Positions 43,133 through 52,673 of a stretch of 64,000 nucleotides of DNA are shown here, in pieces. The DNA is from Gemmatimonadota bacterium (GTDB lineage Bacteria > Latescibacterota > UBA2968), in NCBI GenBank assembly GCA_009838845.1, contig VXRD01000014.1:1-64000 (forward strand). The letters run 5' to 3'. The notes beneath the pieces are model-generated. The model was not told the DNA's origin. It saw nothing but the letters and a program-made list of their open reading frames with translations, and ran no database searches. Within the stretch, counting starts at the first letter, position 1; every line of letters starts with the position of its first letter. The position numbers and the translations under genes are program-made.

Positions 43133-44155
43133 ATGGGAGAGAGCGATACGCGCTGTTTTGTGGGTTTGGACGTCGGTGGGACGAGTGTGAAGTCCATTCT
43201 CGTCGATACTTCAGGCAATTTATTGGGCGATATGGTGGAGGTGCCCAGTCGCGTCAAAGAAGGGTATGAGGCGACGTTTGCACAGCTTGAGGAAGCGCTG
43301 TTGTTATTGACGGATCGCGCTGGAAGGCGTCAATCGGATATCGCGGGTATTGGTCTGGATGTGCCTGCGCCGAGTAGCAATGGCGTGATTCGGGTGCAGG
43401 CCAATCTGGGGGCGGATTGGGTGGGGACGAATATTCGCGACGAGTTTTCTGCGCGTGCGGGTGTGCCCGTGTATATGACGAATGATGGCAATGCCGCGGC
43501 GGCGGGTGAATACGCTGCGCGTCCGGATTGCGACACGGGTCTTTTGCTTGTCGCACCGGGAACGGGTTTGGGCGGTGGATTGGTTTTACCCGGTGGGCAG
43601 ATTTACGAGGGGGCAAATGGTCTCGCGCTGGAAGTGGGGCATGCTTCGGTTCCGTTTCGGGAGGCGAATGGAGCGTTGCCAGCTTGTTCGTGTGGTTTGA
43701 CGGGATGTACGGAGGCCTGGGTGTCGCTTATGGCATTGCGACGCAGGCTTGAGATTGAATTGGCGAGGGATAAATGGAAGGATCACGCACTGAATGCTTC
43801 TGATGCGTCAATTGAGGAAAAAGCGTATCAACTCCGCGATTACGCGGAAAATGACGATCCGCTCGCGGTGTCGCTTTTTAAGGAGCAGGCATTTATTCTG
43901 GGTTATGCGATCGCGAATTGGGTGCGGTTATTCGACCCCGGGCTTGTGGTGATCGGCGGAGGGCTTTCAGAAGCGTCTTTTCGCGATCGGTATATGGCGT
44001 GGGTAATCGAAGGATTTAAGGATGGGTCGTGGCCGATCTATCTCGAAAATCCCTTTGATACGCAGGCTGTTTCAACGCAGTTTGAATGGGCGCGCGGCGG
44101 CGATTCTGCTGCTGCACTGGGTATGGCTTTTGTCGCGAGTGAGGTGTTTGGATAG
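43133..44155 (+). CDS. ROK-family protein (sugar kinase)
   Basis: A 340-residue ROK protein without an N-terminal HTH, so a kinase rather than a repressor. ATP motif: GLDVGGTSVKSILVD; catalytic region: TNDGNAAAAGEYA; zinc motif C-x-C-G-x2-G-C (CSCGLTGCTEAW); second nucleotide motif: VVIGGGLSEAS. It likely phosphorylates glucose, mannose, N-acetylhexosamine or a similar sugar. It ends at a strong terminator. Confidence 0.92.
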   Translation: MGESDTRCFVGLDVGGTSVKSILVDTSGNLLGDMVEVPSRVKEGYEATFAQLEEALLLLTDRAGRRQSDIAGIGLDVPAPSSNGVIRVQANLGADWVGTNIRDEFSARAGVPVYMTNDGNAAAAGEYAARPDCDTGLLLVAPGTGLGGGLVLPGGQIYEGANGLALEVGHASVPFREANGALPACSCGLTGCTEAWVSLMALRRRLEIELARDKWKDHALNASDASIEEKAYQLRDYAENDDPLAVSLFKEQAFILGYAIANWVRLFDPGLVVIGGGLSEASFRDRYMAWVIEGFKDGSWPIYLENPFDTQAVSTQFEWARGGDSAAALGMAFVASEVFG

Positions 44156-44181
44156 GTGATATGAGGCCTGTGGATAAGACG

Positions 44182-44223
44182 CAAGAAGCGAGGGATTGTT
44201 TGGCCCTCGCTTCTTGTTTTTTT
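44182..44223 (+). terminator. Intrinsic terminator after the ROK gene
   Basis: CAAGAAGCGAGGG (44182-44194) pairs perfectly with CCCTCGCTTCTTG (44204-44216) around a 9-base loop and is followed by seven T residues (44217-44223). Confidence 0.9.
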
Positions 44224-44225
44224 GA

Positions 44226-44771
44226 TTAAAAGAAGAATTTGAGACCTGCGTAAATCCGGTCCATGTCGGTGGTGCGGTTGTCGGTAAAGATAAAGTCGTG
44301 TTTGTAGTCGAGTCCGATACGCACCCTTTTGTGGAGGACGATGTCTATGCCTGCGCCAGGTGCCAGACCAAAGTTGCGGCTGCCTTCATTGGGCGCATAT
44401 AGCCCGGCGTTGAGCGAGACGTGGTACACAAAGGGGTCAAAGGCGTAGGCAAAACGCGAGCCGAGGCTGAAGATGGACATGTCGCGGTCGGAAAGATAAT
44501 TATAGCTCGCCTGAATGCCGAGCCACTGGTCCATTTCGACGCCGAGGTCAACCCCATAGAGAAAACCCGTGCGCGTTTTGTTGACGTCCGTCAGGTCAAA
44601 AAAACCAGAGCCAAAGGCGGTGTTGAGATAGACGCGATGGCTCGGGCCGCCAAACGGGTATCCCCCTTTGCCGAATTCGCTTTCTTCTGCCCCATCAGTG
44701 CGGCCAGTTTGCGCGCTGGCACTACTCCCCAGAAGTATAGCGATTGCGAGTGTGAATAACAGGTGTTTCAT
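44226..44771 (-). CDS. Outer-membrane beta-barrel protein
   Basis: A 181-residue protein. The signal peptide (1-19, cleavage after ASA) is followed by alternating amphipathic strands and ends in aromatic residues (GLKFFF), the normal outer-membrane insertion signal. Small barrels of this sort (OmpW/OmpX-like size) have diverse roles. The start at 44771 has AGGAGC upstream; the frame open to 44840 is rejected. It follows the LpoB-like gene and probably belongs to the same transcript. Confidence 0.8.
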   Translation of the reverse strand: MKHLLFTLAIAILLGSSASAQTGRTDGAEESEFGKGGYPFGGPSHRVYLNTAFGSGFFDLTDVNKTRTGFLYGVDLGVEMDQWLGIQASYNYLSDRDMSIFSLGSRFAYAFDPFVYHVSLNAGLYAPNEGSRNFGLAPGAGIDIVLHKRVRIGLDYKHDFIFTDNRTTDMDRIYAGLKFFF

Positions 44772-44840
44772 GGTTTTGCTCCTTTCTGGATCAGGATTAT
44801 CCGTAAACCCCAACCTAATAATCCCAGGTCTTCTGCGCAA

Positions 44841-45428
44841 TTACAATCCGATGCTGCGCTTTTTGTAGGCTTTGCGGATTTCTTTTTCGTCTGTCCATAT
44901 AATTTCTGATGAGACCAGATCCGTGAGTTGGAAAGTGGCTTTGTAGTAGATGAGTTTGTCTTTGCCCACTTCCTGCACGTTCGCGCTGAGTGTGCCTGTG
45001 AGGATCAGGTCTGATCCGGTCTGTTTGCCCGGTGCTTTGGCCTGTGTGGGATCGACGTAGCCCGATTGTTGATAGTCGTATTCTGTGGCGATGTCTTTGC
45101 GGTTGGTGACATCGACAAAGCGCACTTTGCCGCTCTGGATCAATGCGGTTTTGATTTTGTCGGAGAGGGCTACCATGTCGATGTGTTCGGTAGTGCGATT
45201 GCGCATTTTGCCGAGCATGATGGCGGGTTCAGGTCTGTTCAATGGGGCTTTGAGGATTGAATCGACGACTTTTTTGGCGATGAGTTGCATGTCGTTTTCG
45301 TTAAAGCGGTCGTCGAGCAAGGCGATGGTTTTGGGATCTTCATACGTCCCTTTTGTAAAGGCTCTGGGCCCAGCGCATCCAGTTGTGATACCGATCAGGG
45401 CGATTGCTATCCAGGTGATGAGTTTCAT
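44841..45428 (-). CDS. LpoB-like penicillin-binding-protein activator lipoprotein
   Basis: A 195-residue lipoprotein with a lipobox (GITTGC, C18) and the LpoB fold: ALLDDRFNENDMQLIAKKVVDSIL, the MLGKMRNRTTEHIDM strand-helix and GSDLILTGTLSANVQEV. LpoB proteins reach from the outer membrane through the cell wall to stimulate a bifunctional peptidoglycan synthase. It sits with a COG3014-like lipoprotein, a pairing known from other bacteria. The target synthase is not in the window. Confidence 0.88.
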   Translation of the reverse strand: MKLITWIAIALIGITTGCAGPRAFTKGTYEDPKTIALLDDRFNENDMQLIAKKVVDSILKAPLNRPEPAIMLGKMRNRTTEHIDMVALSDKIKTALIQSGKVRFVDVTNRKDIATEYDYQQSGYVDPTQAKAPGKQTGSDLILTGTLSANVQEVGKDKLIYYKATFQLTDLVSSEIIWTDEKEIRKAYKKRSIGL

Positions 45429-45463
45429 GGCTTAACTCCTTGTTGAGAGGTGAAAGGCGTGTC

Positions 45464-46279
45464 TTATCGCCATTCGCATTCCATGCGCGTGTCAATCATG
45501 TGCCATTTGTCCGGCAGCACTACATCCTGTTTGTAGCGGATATAGGCGCGGCAGTCTTGAATGGGTGAACTGACTGGATAATCCATTTGATATGTTTGAA
45601 CCCGCGAGAGGTCTATCGCTGGTATCTCGTCGATTTGATGGATTCCCGGGCGCGAGGATGTGAAAATTCGTACGGTTTTGCTGCCGTGTGTTTTGAGTGG
45701 GATTGTTCCCGAGAAGGTGACGCGCCGAATTTTTCGCGGGATCAAGGGGTCTGTGGCATCGATCAGGGTGTCTCTTTTCCACTGTCCGGCGAGCACTGTG
45801 TTTAAGTCGGCAGTGAAGACGCGCTGGATCTCGTCGTCGGGAATGATGACGTAGAGAAAGCGATGGCGCACTGTTTGGGAATGCCCGTCAAAGGTCAGGT
45901 AAATGGTGAGGTTGAGCGATTGATTGGGCGCGAGCGCGTGTTTGGAGATGGCCTGTATAACGACGGGTGCAAGACCGGCTTCCTTCAGTGCAATCAGACC
46001 TTCAGCAGATGCATCGCCCGCATATCGCCGCTCGGAAACCATCTGTGCGATTTGGTCGGGTTTAAAGTCGCTTTGTACCAATTGCAACAGGTCCTCACGG
46101 GTGAAGGGTAGCTGGTCCGTGCGTTCATAAACGGCGGGCAATTCTCCGCCGTCCCATTCGACGAGGTTGACGACGATGCCCCGCGTGGGCGGCAGGTCTG
46201 ATTGCGCCGCGTTTGCCGTTGACATGACCAGCAGGACGAGAGCGATTATCGACAAAAGACTTCGATGTGAAAGTTTCAT
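45464..46279 (-). CDS. Periplasmic protein of unknown function
   Basis: A 271-residue protein with a signal peptide (1-24, TANA/AQSD). The mature part has a basic-acidic helix region (LLQLVQSDFKPDQIAQMVSERRY, about 65-87) and a later beta-sandwich-like half with hydrophobic strands (LNLTIYLTF, RHRFLYVIIP, VRIFTSS). I do not recognise the family. It lies between COG3014-like and LpoB-like genes, so a role in envelope assembly is likely. Confidence 0.65.
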   Translation of the reverse strand: MKLSHRSLLSIIALVLLVMSTANAAQSDLPPTRGIVVNLVEWDGGELPAVYERTDQLPFTREDLLQLVQSDFKPDQIAQMVSERRYAGDASAEGLIALKEAGLAPVVIQAISKHALAPNQSLNLTIYLTFDGHSQTVRHRFLYVIIPDDEIQRVFTADLNTVLAGQWKRDTLIDATDPLIPRKIRRVTFSGTIPLKTHGSKTVRIFTSSRPGIHQIDEIPAIDLSRVQTYQMDYPVSSPIQDCRAYIRYKQDVVLPDKWHMIDTRMECEWR

Positions 46280-46298
46280 TGTGTTCCTCCTTGTGTAA

Positions 46299-47657
46299 TT
46301 ATTGATAGATCCTGTGATTTAAAAACGTGCGTTGGCCGGGTTTGATTTCGATGTTGGTAAAGGTTTCGGTTTCGATAATGCGCCCGTTGGCGTCGAGTGC
46401 TTCGAGCGTGATGGTGTGAATACCGGGTGGCAGTTCGAGGCGGCCGATTTGTATATTGTGGGGCAAGGAGACCCAACTGCGGGTGTCGGCGATTTCGGTT
46501 GAGATGTTGAACAGGTTGACGAAGAAACCGAGGACTTCATTTTCGTCTTTGGCCTCTCGGTGGGCTATGTATTTCACAAGCCCGCGTGCAATTGTTCTGA
46601 TCATAATCCTCGGGTAGTGATCCCGGAGCGATGTTTTTGCAATTGCGGCGTAATTTTGGGCGATCTGCGTTTGGATGGTGCGATTTCCTGCGCGGATGAG
46701 AATGTGCTTTGTGCGCGGGGCAACGGCCTCGTATTTGGGAAGGGTAACGCGCAACCAGTATTCGACATCGCGAATGGGATATACGCGGTGACGGCGGTGT
46801 GAGATTTCGGCGGCGATGGTAGATACTTTGTCGCCTTTGCTGTGTTTGATGTCTTCTTCGTAAACGGGCAGATCTATTTCCTCCTGGACTTTGCGGGGGA
46901 TAAAGCCGATTTCAGAAAAGATCACGAGTTCGCCATTGCCCACAGGCGGTACAAAGGGCGGGATGTTGAGCGAGGCAAAGCGCATGTCGGATTCCTTGCC
47001 GTTGAGAATGTCATCTACCTGTTTGAGGTCTTCGGCGATGGTTTGAGGTGGGGCGGTATAGAACTTTTTTTCGTAGTATGAATAGGCGTCTTGTGCGTGC
47101 TGATAGGAGACACGTGCGTCGTTGAATTCGCCTGTGGCTTCGTAGAACAGGCCGGTGATGTAGTGAATAAAGGCGTCATTTTTGTAACTCGTCTGTCCAT
47201 TGTGGATGGCGTATTGGTCGAGTTTCAAATTGGCTTTGCGACATTCGACAAGGGCGTCTTCAGGGAGGCCCAGATACCAGTAGTTCAACGCGCGATAGTA
47301 GTGTACGGCAACCATTTCAAAGCTGTCGCCGCGGTAGTTGCGTATGGCGTCGTTGGTCAAAAATGCGGCGGCTTCTCGGGAAACCGAGCGGGTATAGAGT
47401 CGATCTGATAACCGCTCGGCTTCGGCAAAATAGCGGTTGGATGTTTCGTAGTGACCCTGATAGTGGGTTAAGAGGCCATTTTCGAGGAGATAGAGCAATT
47501 GGTTGCCTCTTTTTCTCGACTTTTTGATTTTTGCACGGGCGTCTTCGTAATTGCGCGCGCGCAGGCTCGTGCGAAAGTCGCCCGAAAAGTGAGAATAGGT
47601 GGCGCAGCCGTGTAGCGAGACGGTTAGCAAAAGCACTGTGTAGTAAATTGTTTTCAC
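46299..47657 (-). CDS. COG3014-like lipoprotein with TPR-like helices
   Basis: A 452-residue lipoprotein with a lipobox (VSLHGC, C18). The N-terminal half is helical and TPR-like (NYEDARAKIKKS, HYETSNRYFAEAERLSD, NYWYLGLPEDALVECRKANLK). The middle (GNGELVIFSEIGFIPRKVQ) and the C-terminal beta region (RLELPPGIHTITLEAL) match the COG3014 pattern. It is the first gene of the LpoB-like cluster. The 174 bases upstream to the next gene contain only AT-rich sequence. Confidence 0.8.
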   Translation of the reverse strand: MKTIYYTVLLLTVSLHGCATYSHFSGDFRTSLRARNYEDARAKIKKSRKRGNQLLYLLENGLLTHYQGHYETSNRYFAEAERLSDRLYTRSVSREAAAFLTNDAIRNYRGDSFEMVAVHYYRALNYWYLGLPEDALVECRKANLKLDQYAIHNGQTSYKNDAFIHYITGLFYEATGEFNDARVSYQHAQDAYSYYEKKFYTAPPQTIAEDLKQVDDILNGKESDMRFASLNIPPFVPPVGNGELVIFSEIGFIPRKVQEEIDLPVYEEDIKHSKGDKVSTIAAEISHRRHRVYPIRDVEYWLRVTLPKYEAVAPRTKHILIRAGNRTIQTQIAQNYAAIAKTSLRDHYPRIMIRTIARGLVKYIAHREAKDENEVLGFFVNLFNISTEIADTRSWVSLPHNIQIGRLELPPGIHTITLEALDANGRIIETETFTNIEIKPGQRTFLNHRIYQ

Positions 47658-47831
47658 CGCACATTTCTCCGTTGAGGTTTTTGTGTGCGGTAAAAGTGTT
47701 ATGCAAACAGCGTGCCAATTGAGATGAATTGTTTTAAGTTGTTGAATTACAACATGATATAATCAGGATAGAAAAGGCGGGATATGTGACGCTATGGCAC
47801 AGGTGTGAATTTTTACAACAGTTTGAAAATT

Positions 47832-49955
47832 TTACAAAGCCAAAATTTTCAGTTGCTTAACTGTTGTTTTCACAGGATAGAGATTTTCTATTTTGACTGA
47901 AACGCGCTGGTTTTTTTCGAGCGAAAAAAAGGCGTCCATTTGAGCGAAGTTCTCTGTTGGGATGAATATTTGTTGTGTTAAGAGCGTCTGGTCTGCAAAG
48001 ATTGAGACCTTGATGCTCGCATGTTCGCGGAATGCGTTCAGGCGTTTTACGGTGATTTTTGTTTCGTATTCTCTAAAAATAAAGCTTTTAGAGCGTTCTG
48101 GTGTCGCAGATTTGTTTGCTTGAAATGTGAACAGGTATCTCCCGCGTTTCAGGTGGTAAGACGGGGTTGTTATTACGCCATCGCGGAGTGTTGCGGTATT
48201 GCGGATGTTGATTTGCACGCCCGTGGGAGATAGCTTGCAGGTATCAAATGCAATAGTGCTGGGGTGCAATGGTTCGTGCGGTATCTGATTTGCGATGATC
48301 AGCGAAGGACTCGTGGAAAATACATCGAGCATGGTTGCGGCATTTTGTTTGATGTAATCTTTGCCAATATTTTGTCCGATGTAATTGTTGTCGATGTATT
48401 GCAGAATATGCTCGTCGGGGATTTTGTTGATGATTGCTTGTTTTGTCTGTATTTCCCCCTGGTGATAAGTGTAAATCTGAGATATTTCGACTGGCAAGAC
48501 ATAGTGTGTGCGGTCTCTATTTTGCTCCGCGCTCATTATTTCTATGGGCTGTATCGCATAGTCGTATTTTAATCTGTCGAGGTCTTGTTTGTGAATACGC
48601 AGTTCTCTGGCAAAGACGACTTTTTGCACATTTTCCATTGCGTTGAGCGTATCTATGACTGTGCTTCTGGTATCTCTGGTGTTGTGCAATACTATGCCCG
48701 TTTGATAAGCGTCATAAGCTCGTGGCAGTAAAACGAGCATGGCTGCGAGGCATACAATCAGAATTGGCTTTTTGAGCTTTGGATAAAAGCGCGTCAATGC
48801 TGCATGCAGATTGTAAAACGCGACACCAGTAAAGACGGCGATGAATGGGTACACCTGTATAAAGTTTCTGTGAAAGTTGACGGTCATGCCGCTCATAAAT
48901 ACAAGATAGCTCGCGGGAAATAATAAGATCAGGAGCAATACAGGGCGGGAAATTGTCCCCGCCAGACCGATTGCAAACAGGATGGTGCCTGTTAGCCCTA
49001 TGTTTTGGTAAAATTCCCGTATCTGAAATGCAAAATAATCCCATCCAGGGCTGATTGTTGCGCCGGGGTGTCCCGTGGTTTTGTAGTAATTAATTTGGTG
49101 TAAAACATCCTTAATAAAATTTGGAAAGTCGAGAATTGCGTAGGGCATCATAAAAAAGAAAGTCACCGCTGGCAGGCAGGGGATCGCAAGCCAATAAAAT
49201 TTTTGGCGCGAGAGTTCATCCCGGTAAGACATCCAAATCAGCGATGCAATGGGGAGCAAAATTACCAGGCACGAATTGTATTTTATCGCTGTGGCAAAGC
49301 CGACGCATATTAAACCCAATATGAAATAGATGATTTTTTTTTGGTCGATAAACAAAATGGAGAATAGGGCGACAAGCGAGACAAACAGGGCGACTGGCGC
49401 GTCCATTGTTACAAAACCCGAATGAACTATGTGGATCGGGAGAACAGATAAAAAAAGGGCCGATATGATGCCTGTCCATCTGTTGCATATCGACCTGCTG
49501 ATTAAATAGGCGATAAATACTGTTGCGATGCCCATTGTGGCGGTCAAAAAACGATTCCAAAAATAAAAGCTCGGATGAGATATCGTCCAGTGCCAACCGG
49601 TGTCGGCTCCAATGCGTATATTTTCTACGCTTGCCAAATCGCCCGTGAGTGAGAGATAAATACGGTATAACTGATCGATCAGCAGGTTCAAATAAATCAT
49701 CAGAGAACCGTACTTAAAAAAATGGGGGTTGTAATCCCCCGTTTTTATCATCTGAAGCGCGTTGCTGGCTGTAAGGGGTTCATCCCAAAAATACAAATAG
49801 GGCAAACCGACGTTTAATTGGAAATATCGAAGGATAAATGCAAAGAAGATGATCAGGATGATGATAGATGTGAAATAGTGTTTCACTATCGCATGGTGGA
49901 TACCCGGGTACCGCTCATTAAAATTGGCTTTAATGGACGCGATAAAATCACTCAT
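47832..49955 (-). CDS. GT39/ArnT-like membrane glycosyltransferase
   Basis: A 707-residue protein with about 12 membrane segments in the first 430 residues. The GT-C catalytic motif is FWDEPLTASNALQM (about 57-70), and the second extracytoplasmic region includes HWTISHPSFYFWNRF. The C-terminal 270 residues are soluble and beta-rich. It transfers a sugar from a polyprenyl-phosphate donor to lipid, glycan or protein in the periplasm. It is the last gene of the polysaccharide operon, overlapping the preceding gene by 8 bases. Confidence 0.87.
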   Translation of the reverse strand: MSDFIASIKANFNERYPGIHHAIVKHYFTSIIILIIFFAFILRYFQLNVGLPYLYFWDEPLTASNALQMIKTGDYNPHFFKYGSLMIYLNLLIDQLYRIYLSLTGDLASVENIRIGADTGWHWTISHPSFYFWNRFLTATMGIATVFIAYLISRSICNRWTGIISALFLSVLPIHIVHSGFVTMDAPVALFVSLVALFSILFIDQKKIIYFILGLICVGFATAIKYNSCLVILLPIASLIWMSYRDELSRQKFYWLAIPCLPAVTFFFMMPYAILDFPNFIKDVLHQINYYKTTGHPGATISPGWDYFAFQIREFYQNIGLTGTILFAIGLAGTISRPVLLLILLFPASYLVFMSGMTVNFHRNFIQVYPFIAVFTGVAFYNLHAALTRFYPKLKKPILIVCLAAMLVLLPRAYDAYQTGIVLHNTRDTRSTVIDTLNAMENVQKVVFARELRIHKQDLDRLKYDYAIQPIEIMSAEQNRDRTHYVLPVEISQIYTYHQGEIQTKQAIINKIPDEHILQYIDNNYIGQNIGKDYIKQNAATMLDVFSTSPSLIIANQIPHEPLHPSTIAFDTCKLSPTGVQINIRNTATLRDGVITTPSYHLKRGRYLFTFQANKSATPERSKSFIFREYETKITVKRLNAFREHASIKVSIFADQTLLTQQIFIPTENFAQMDAFFSLEKNQRVSVKIENLYPVKTTVKQLKILAL

Positions 49956-51552
49956 GGGATAAAACCTTTGCGCGCTTTTGTGCGATGAGTAGAAAATTCC
50001 ACGCTTCGCTCTCTACGCGGTGCAAGCGATCCAAAAATAGTGCGCCGAGTTGGATGACAAAAAATCCAATGCGCGCAAAGGGGATTAGAGGACCGCGTTC
50101 AAAACGCGCCAAATAATAACAGAATCGCGTCCCGGCTGTGACCCAAAATCCCGCAAGCGCGTGCGTTGTATGGACGGTTAGCCCCGATTTTTCAGCGAGA
50201 TGGCGCAAGCCATAAGGCGTAAAACGAAAATAATCGTGGGGGATTTCGTGCAAGCCCCAAATATGGGGTGCGGTGAGAATTAAATAGCCACCCGGTCGCA
50301 ATACGCGCGCCATTTCGTCAATTGCCAATTGGGGCTGCGGCACATGTTCTAAGACCTGATTGCATAACACGGTACCGCAGGTTTGGTCGCGGATGGGGAG
50401 GGCCAGCACATCGCCCCATACGTCGGCGCGTTCATACCGCTCGCGCCCTTTTTCCAGGCCGATGTATTGTTGCACGCGCGTCTCAAAAATGCTGGCATAG
50501 GGTTTATTGCCACACCCCACATCCAGCAATTTTCCACTTACCATCTCCTTTACTTTGTCCATTGTCTGGCGCATTGTGCGGTGAATCAACCAGTTTTTGC
50601 CAAATAGACCGACCGGGCGTCCATCACATCCATCGCCTTCCATATCCACGCGCGACAATCCCCACCACGCACCAATGGCGAGGCACGCAACGCCAACCAA
50701 ACTGATCCAATGCCCTAACGCGAACACGAGTGCCAGGCCACCCAAAACAATGCCTGCCAACCACATCAGAGCGACTGCTGCACGCACTGGTAGCCCCCAT
50801 TGTATCAATCGCTGTGCAACGTGATCCCGGCTGGGTCGGACAATAGAGCGGCCTTTGGCAAATCGGATCGCACTGATAAATACCGCTTCAAAGATGGGCA
50901 GGCCCAGAACGATCAAAGGTCCGATAACGCCTATGAGACCATCAATATGGTTTGAGACAACAATAGCCATACCACTCAGCAGAAAGCCAATTAACAGGCT
51001 TCCAGTATCGCCCATGAGGATGCGGGCGGGATGAAAATTGTGTAGCAAATATCCCGTGAGTGCGCCCGCTGTTACGAGTGCCCAATCGCCTGCATTTATC
51101 ACCCACAAACTCAATGAAGCAATGGTTCCACTACCCGAGGAAAGACCGTCTTCCATGTCCAGAACATTGAACGCATGGCACATCCAGACCATCCACAGCG
51201 CAGTCAGGGGGCCATCTATCCAGATAATATTTGTGAGATGGATACACGGGCCGAGGTAGGCGGCAATGCCTGCAGCTACAAGGGTCAACGCAAATTTGTG
51301 TAGCGGTGCAAAAGGCTTCCAGTCGTCTAAAATGCCTATGAGTGCCATTCCCACAGCACCGATGACGAGGCCCAAAGGGAGCGATTGAGGCAAAAACCAA
51401 AAGCCACAAAAAAGAGCGGCCAGCAAAGCTGTACCGCCCAGAGTTGAAACAGGCGCGTCGGGCGCATTAAAACGGCGAGCCATCAGGCGCGCAACCGCTG
51501 TGAATAAAGCCGATAGAATTGCGGTAATACCGAATAAGATAACGGGCGTCAA
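49948..51552 (-). CDS. Fusion of polyprenyl-phosphate sugar-1-P transferase (GT4/WecA/MraY type) and SAM methyltransferase
   Basis: A 534-residue two-part protein. Residues about 1-300 are a ten-helix GT4-type transferase: GGTALLAALF, ILDDWKPF, NVLDMEDGLSSG, MGDTGSLLIGF and the histidine loop SRDHVAQRL. Residues about 340-534 are a class I methyltransferase: LLDVGCGNKPY, VLCNQVLEHVPQP, RVLRPGGYLILTAPH. The first half starts polymer synthesis on the lipid carrier; the second could methylate the sugar or lipid product. Start: TTG at 51552 with AAGG upstream. Confidence 0.8.
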   Translation of the reverse strand: MTPVILFGITAILSALFTAVARLMARRFNAPDAPVSTLGGTALLAALFCGFWFLPQSLPLGLVIGAVGMALIGILDDWKPFAPLHKFALTLVAAGIAAYLGPCIHLTNIIWIDGPLTALWMVWMCHAFNVLDMEDGLSSGSGTIASLSLWVINAGDWALVTAGALTGYLLHNFHPARILMGDTGSLLIGFLLSGMAIVVSNHIDGLIGVIGPLIVLGLPIFEAVFISAIRFAKGRSIVRPSRDHVAQRLIQWGLPVRAAVALMWLAGIVLGGLALVFALGHWISLVGVACLAIGAWWGLSRVDMEGDGCDGRPVGLFGKNWLIHRTMRQTMDKVKEMVSGKLLDVGCGNKPYASIFETRVQQYIGLEKGRERYERADVWGDVLALPIRDQTCGTVLCNQVLEHVPQPQLAIDEMARVLRPGGYLILTAPHIWGLHEIPHDYFRFTPYGLRHLAEKSGLTVHTTHALAGFWVTAGTRFCYYLARFERGPLIPFARIGFFVIQLGALFLDRLHRVESEAWNFLLIAQKRAKVLSHE

Positions 51553-51560
51553 AACACACC

Positions 51561-52673
51561 TTAGGGTTGAAAGTCGCACACGGCTGCGATGACTTGTCCA
51601 ATTTCGTTTTCGGTCATGCTTGGGAACAGGGGCAGCGTGACCAGATCGCGCCACACGGCATCGGTGATGGGCAGGTCTGTGCGATAGGGTTTGTACACTT
51701 CAAATAAATGGCAGGGCTTGTAGTGTACGCCCGCATCGATGTTGTGTTGCCCCAGATGATCTATCAATTCATCGCGCTGGGATACGCGTGCCACATAAGC
51801 GTGCATTGCACTGCGGACCTGGGGTTTTTCTACAGGTATTTGCATCCAGTCGAGGGCGGCAAATGCACGTCCGTACTGCAAAAAAATCTCTCGGCGTTGT
51901 GCATTGGCTGACTCCAATTTGCCCAATTGCACCAGACCAATTGCCGCATTGAGATCGTTCATATAGCATTTATAGCCGAGTTCGCCCACTTCGTATTCCC
52001 ATCGGCGCTCTGCGCCATTTTTTCGAAACCGATCATAAGTTCCGCGCGAGATGCCCATCCAGCGCAGTTTTCGCGCGCGCTCGGCAAGGCCTGAATTGTT
52101 GGTGGTCAACATCCCACCGTCACATGTTGACAAATTTTTACGCGCATCAAAACTAAAACATGTCACTGTGCCCATTCCGCCGACCATTTGGCCTTTGTAA
52201 CGCGCGCCGCTGGCGTGTGCGGCGTCTTCTACGACTGGAATTCCGTGCTGGTTTGCGATGGATAGAATCTCATCCATGTCGCAAGGGTGCCCGGCAAAAT
52301 GCACCACCATAATCGCTCGGGTGCGCGCCGTGATTTTGGCGGCAATTGCTTTTGGATCGATATTGAGTGTTTCGGGATCTATGTCACAAAAAACCGGCGT
52401 GGCTCCGTTTTGCAAAATTGCGTGATTGGTCGATACAAAGGTCAAGGGTGTGGTAATGACCTCTCCCCCTTCTATATCCAGTGTTTTCAAAGCCAGCAGA
52501 AGGGCCGCCGAGCACGAGTTCAGAGATACCGCGTGCTGTGCTCCCACATAATGGGCGAATCTCGCTTCGAGTTCTTCGACCTTTTCCCCGGGTCCGACCC
52601 AACCGGACATCAATACCTCGCGCACAGCTTCGACTTCTGCGTTGTCAAACCAGGGACGAAAAATAGGAATCAT
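51561..52673 (-). CDS. DegT/DnrJ/EryC1/StrS-family sugar aminotransferase
   Basis: A 370-residue PLP enzyme for nucleotide-sugar amination. Opening IPIFRPWFDNAEVEAVREVL; PLP region VVEDAAHASGARYKG; the catalytic lysine in CFSFDARKNLSTCDGGML (about 186); substrate region GYKCYMNDLNAAIG. It makes an amino-deoxy sugar for the surface glycan. ATG at 52673 has GGAGGAAGG upstream and overlaps the GT2 stop (ATGA); the longer frame is rejected. Confidence 0.9.
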   Translation of the reverse strand: MIPIFRPWFDNAEVEAVREVLMSGWVGPGEKVEELEARFAHYVGAQHAVSLNSCSAALLLALKTLDIEGGEVITTPLTFVSTNHAILQNGATPVFCDIDPETLNIDPKAIAAKITARTRAIMVVHFAGHPCDMDEILSIANQHGIPVVEDAAHASGARYKGQMVGGMGTVTCFSFDARKNLSTCDGGMLTTNNSGLAERARKLRWMGISRGTYDRFRKNGAERRWEYEVGELGYKCYMNDLNAAIGLVQLGKLESANAQRREIFLQYGRAFAALDWMQIPVEKPQVRSAMHAYVARVSQRDELIDHLGQHNIDAGVHYKPCHLFEVYKPYRTDLPITDAVWRDLVTLPLFPSMTENEIGQVIAAVCDFQP

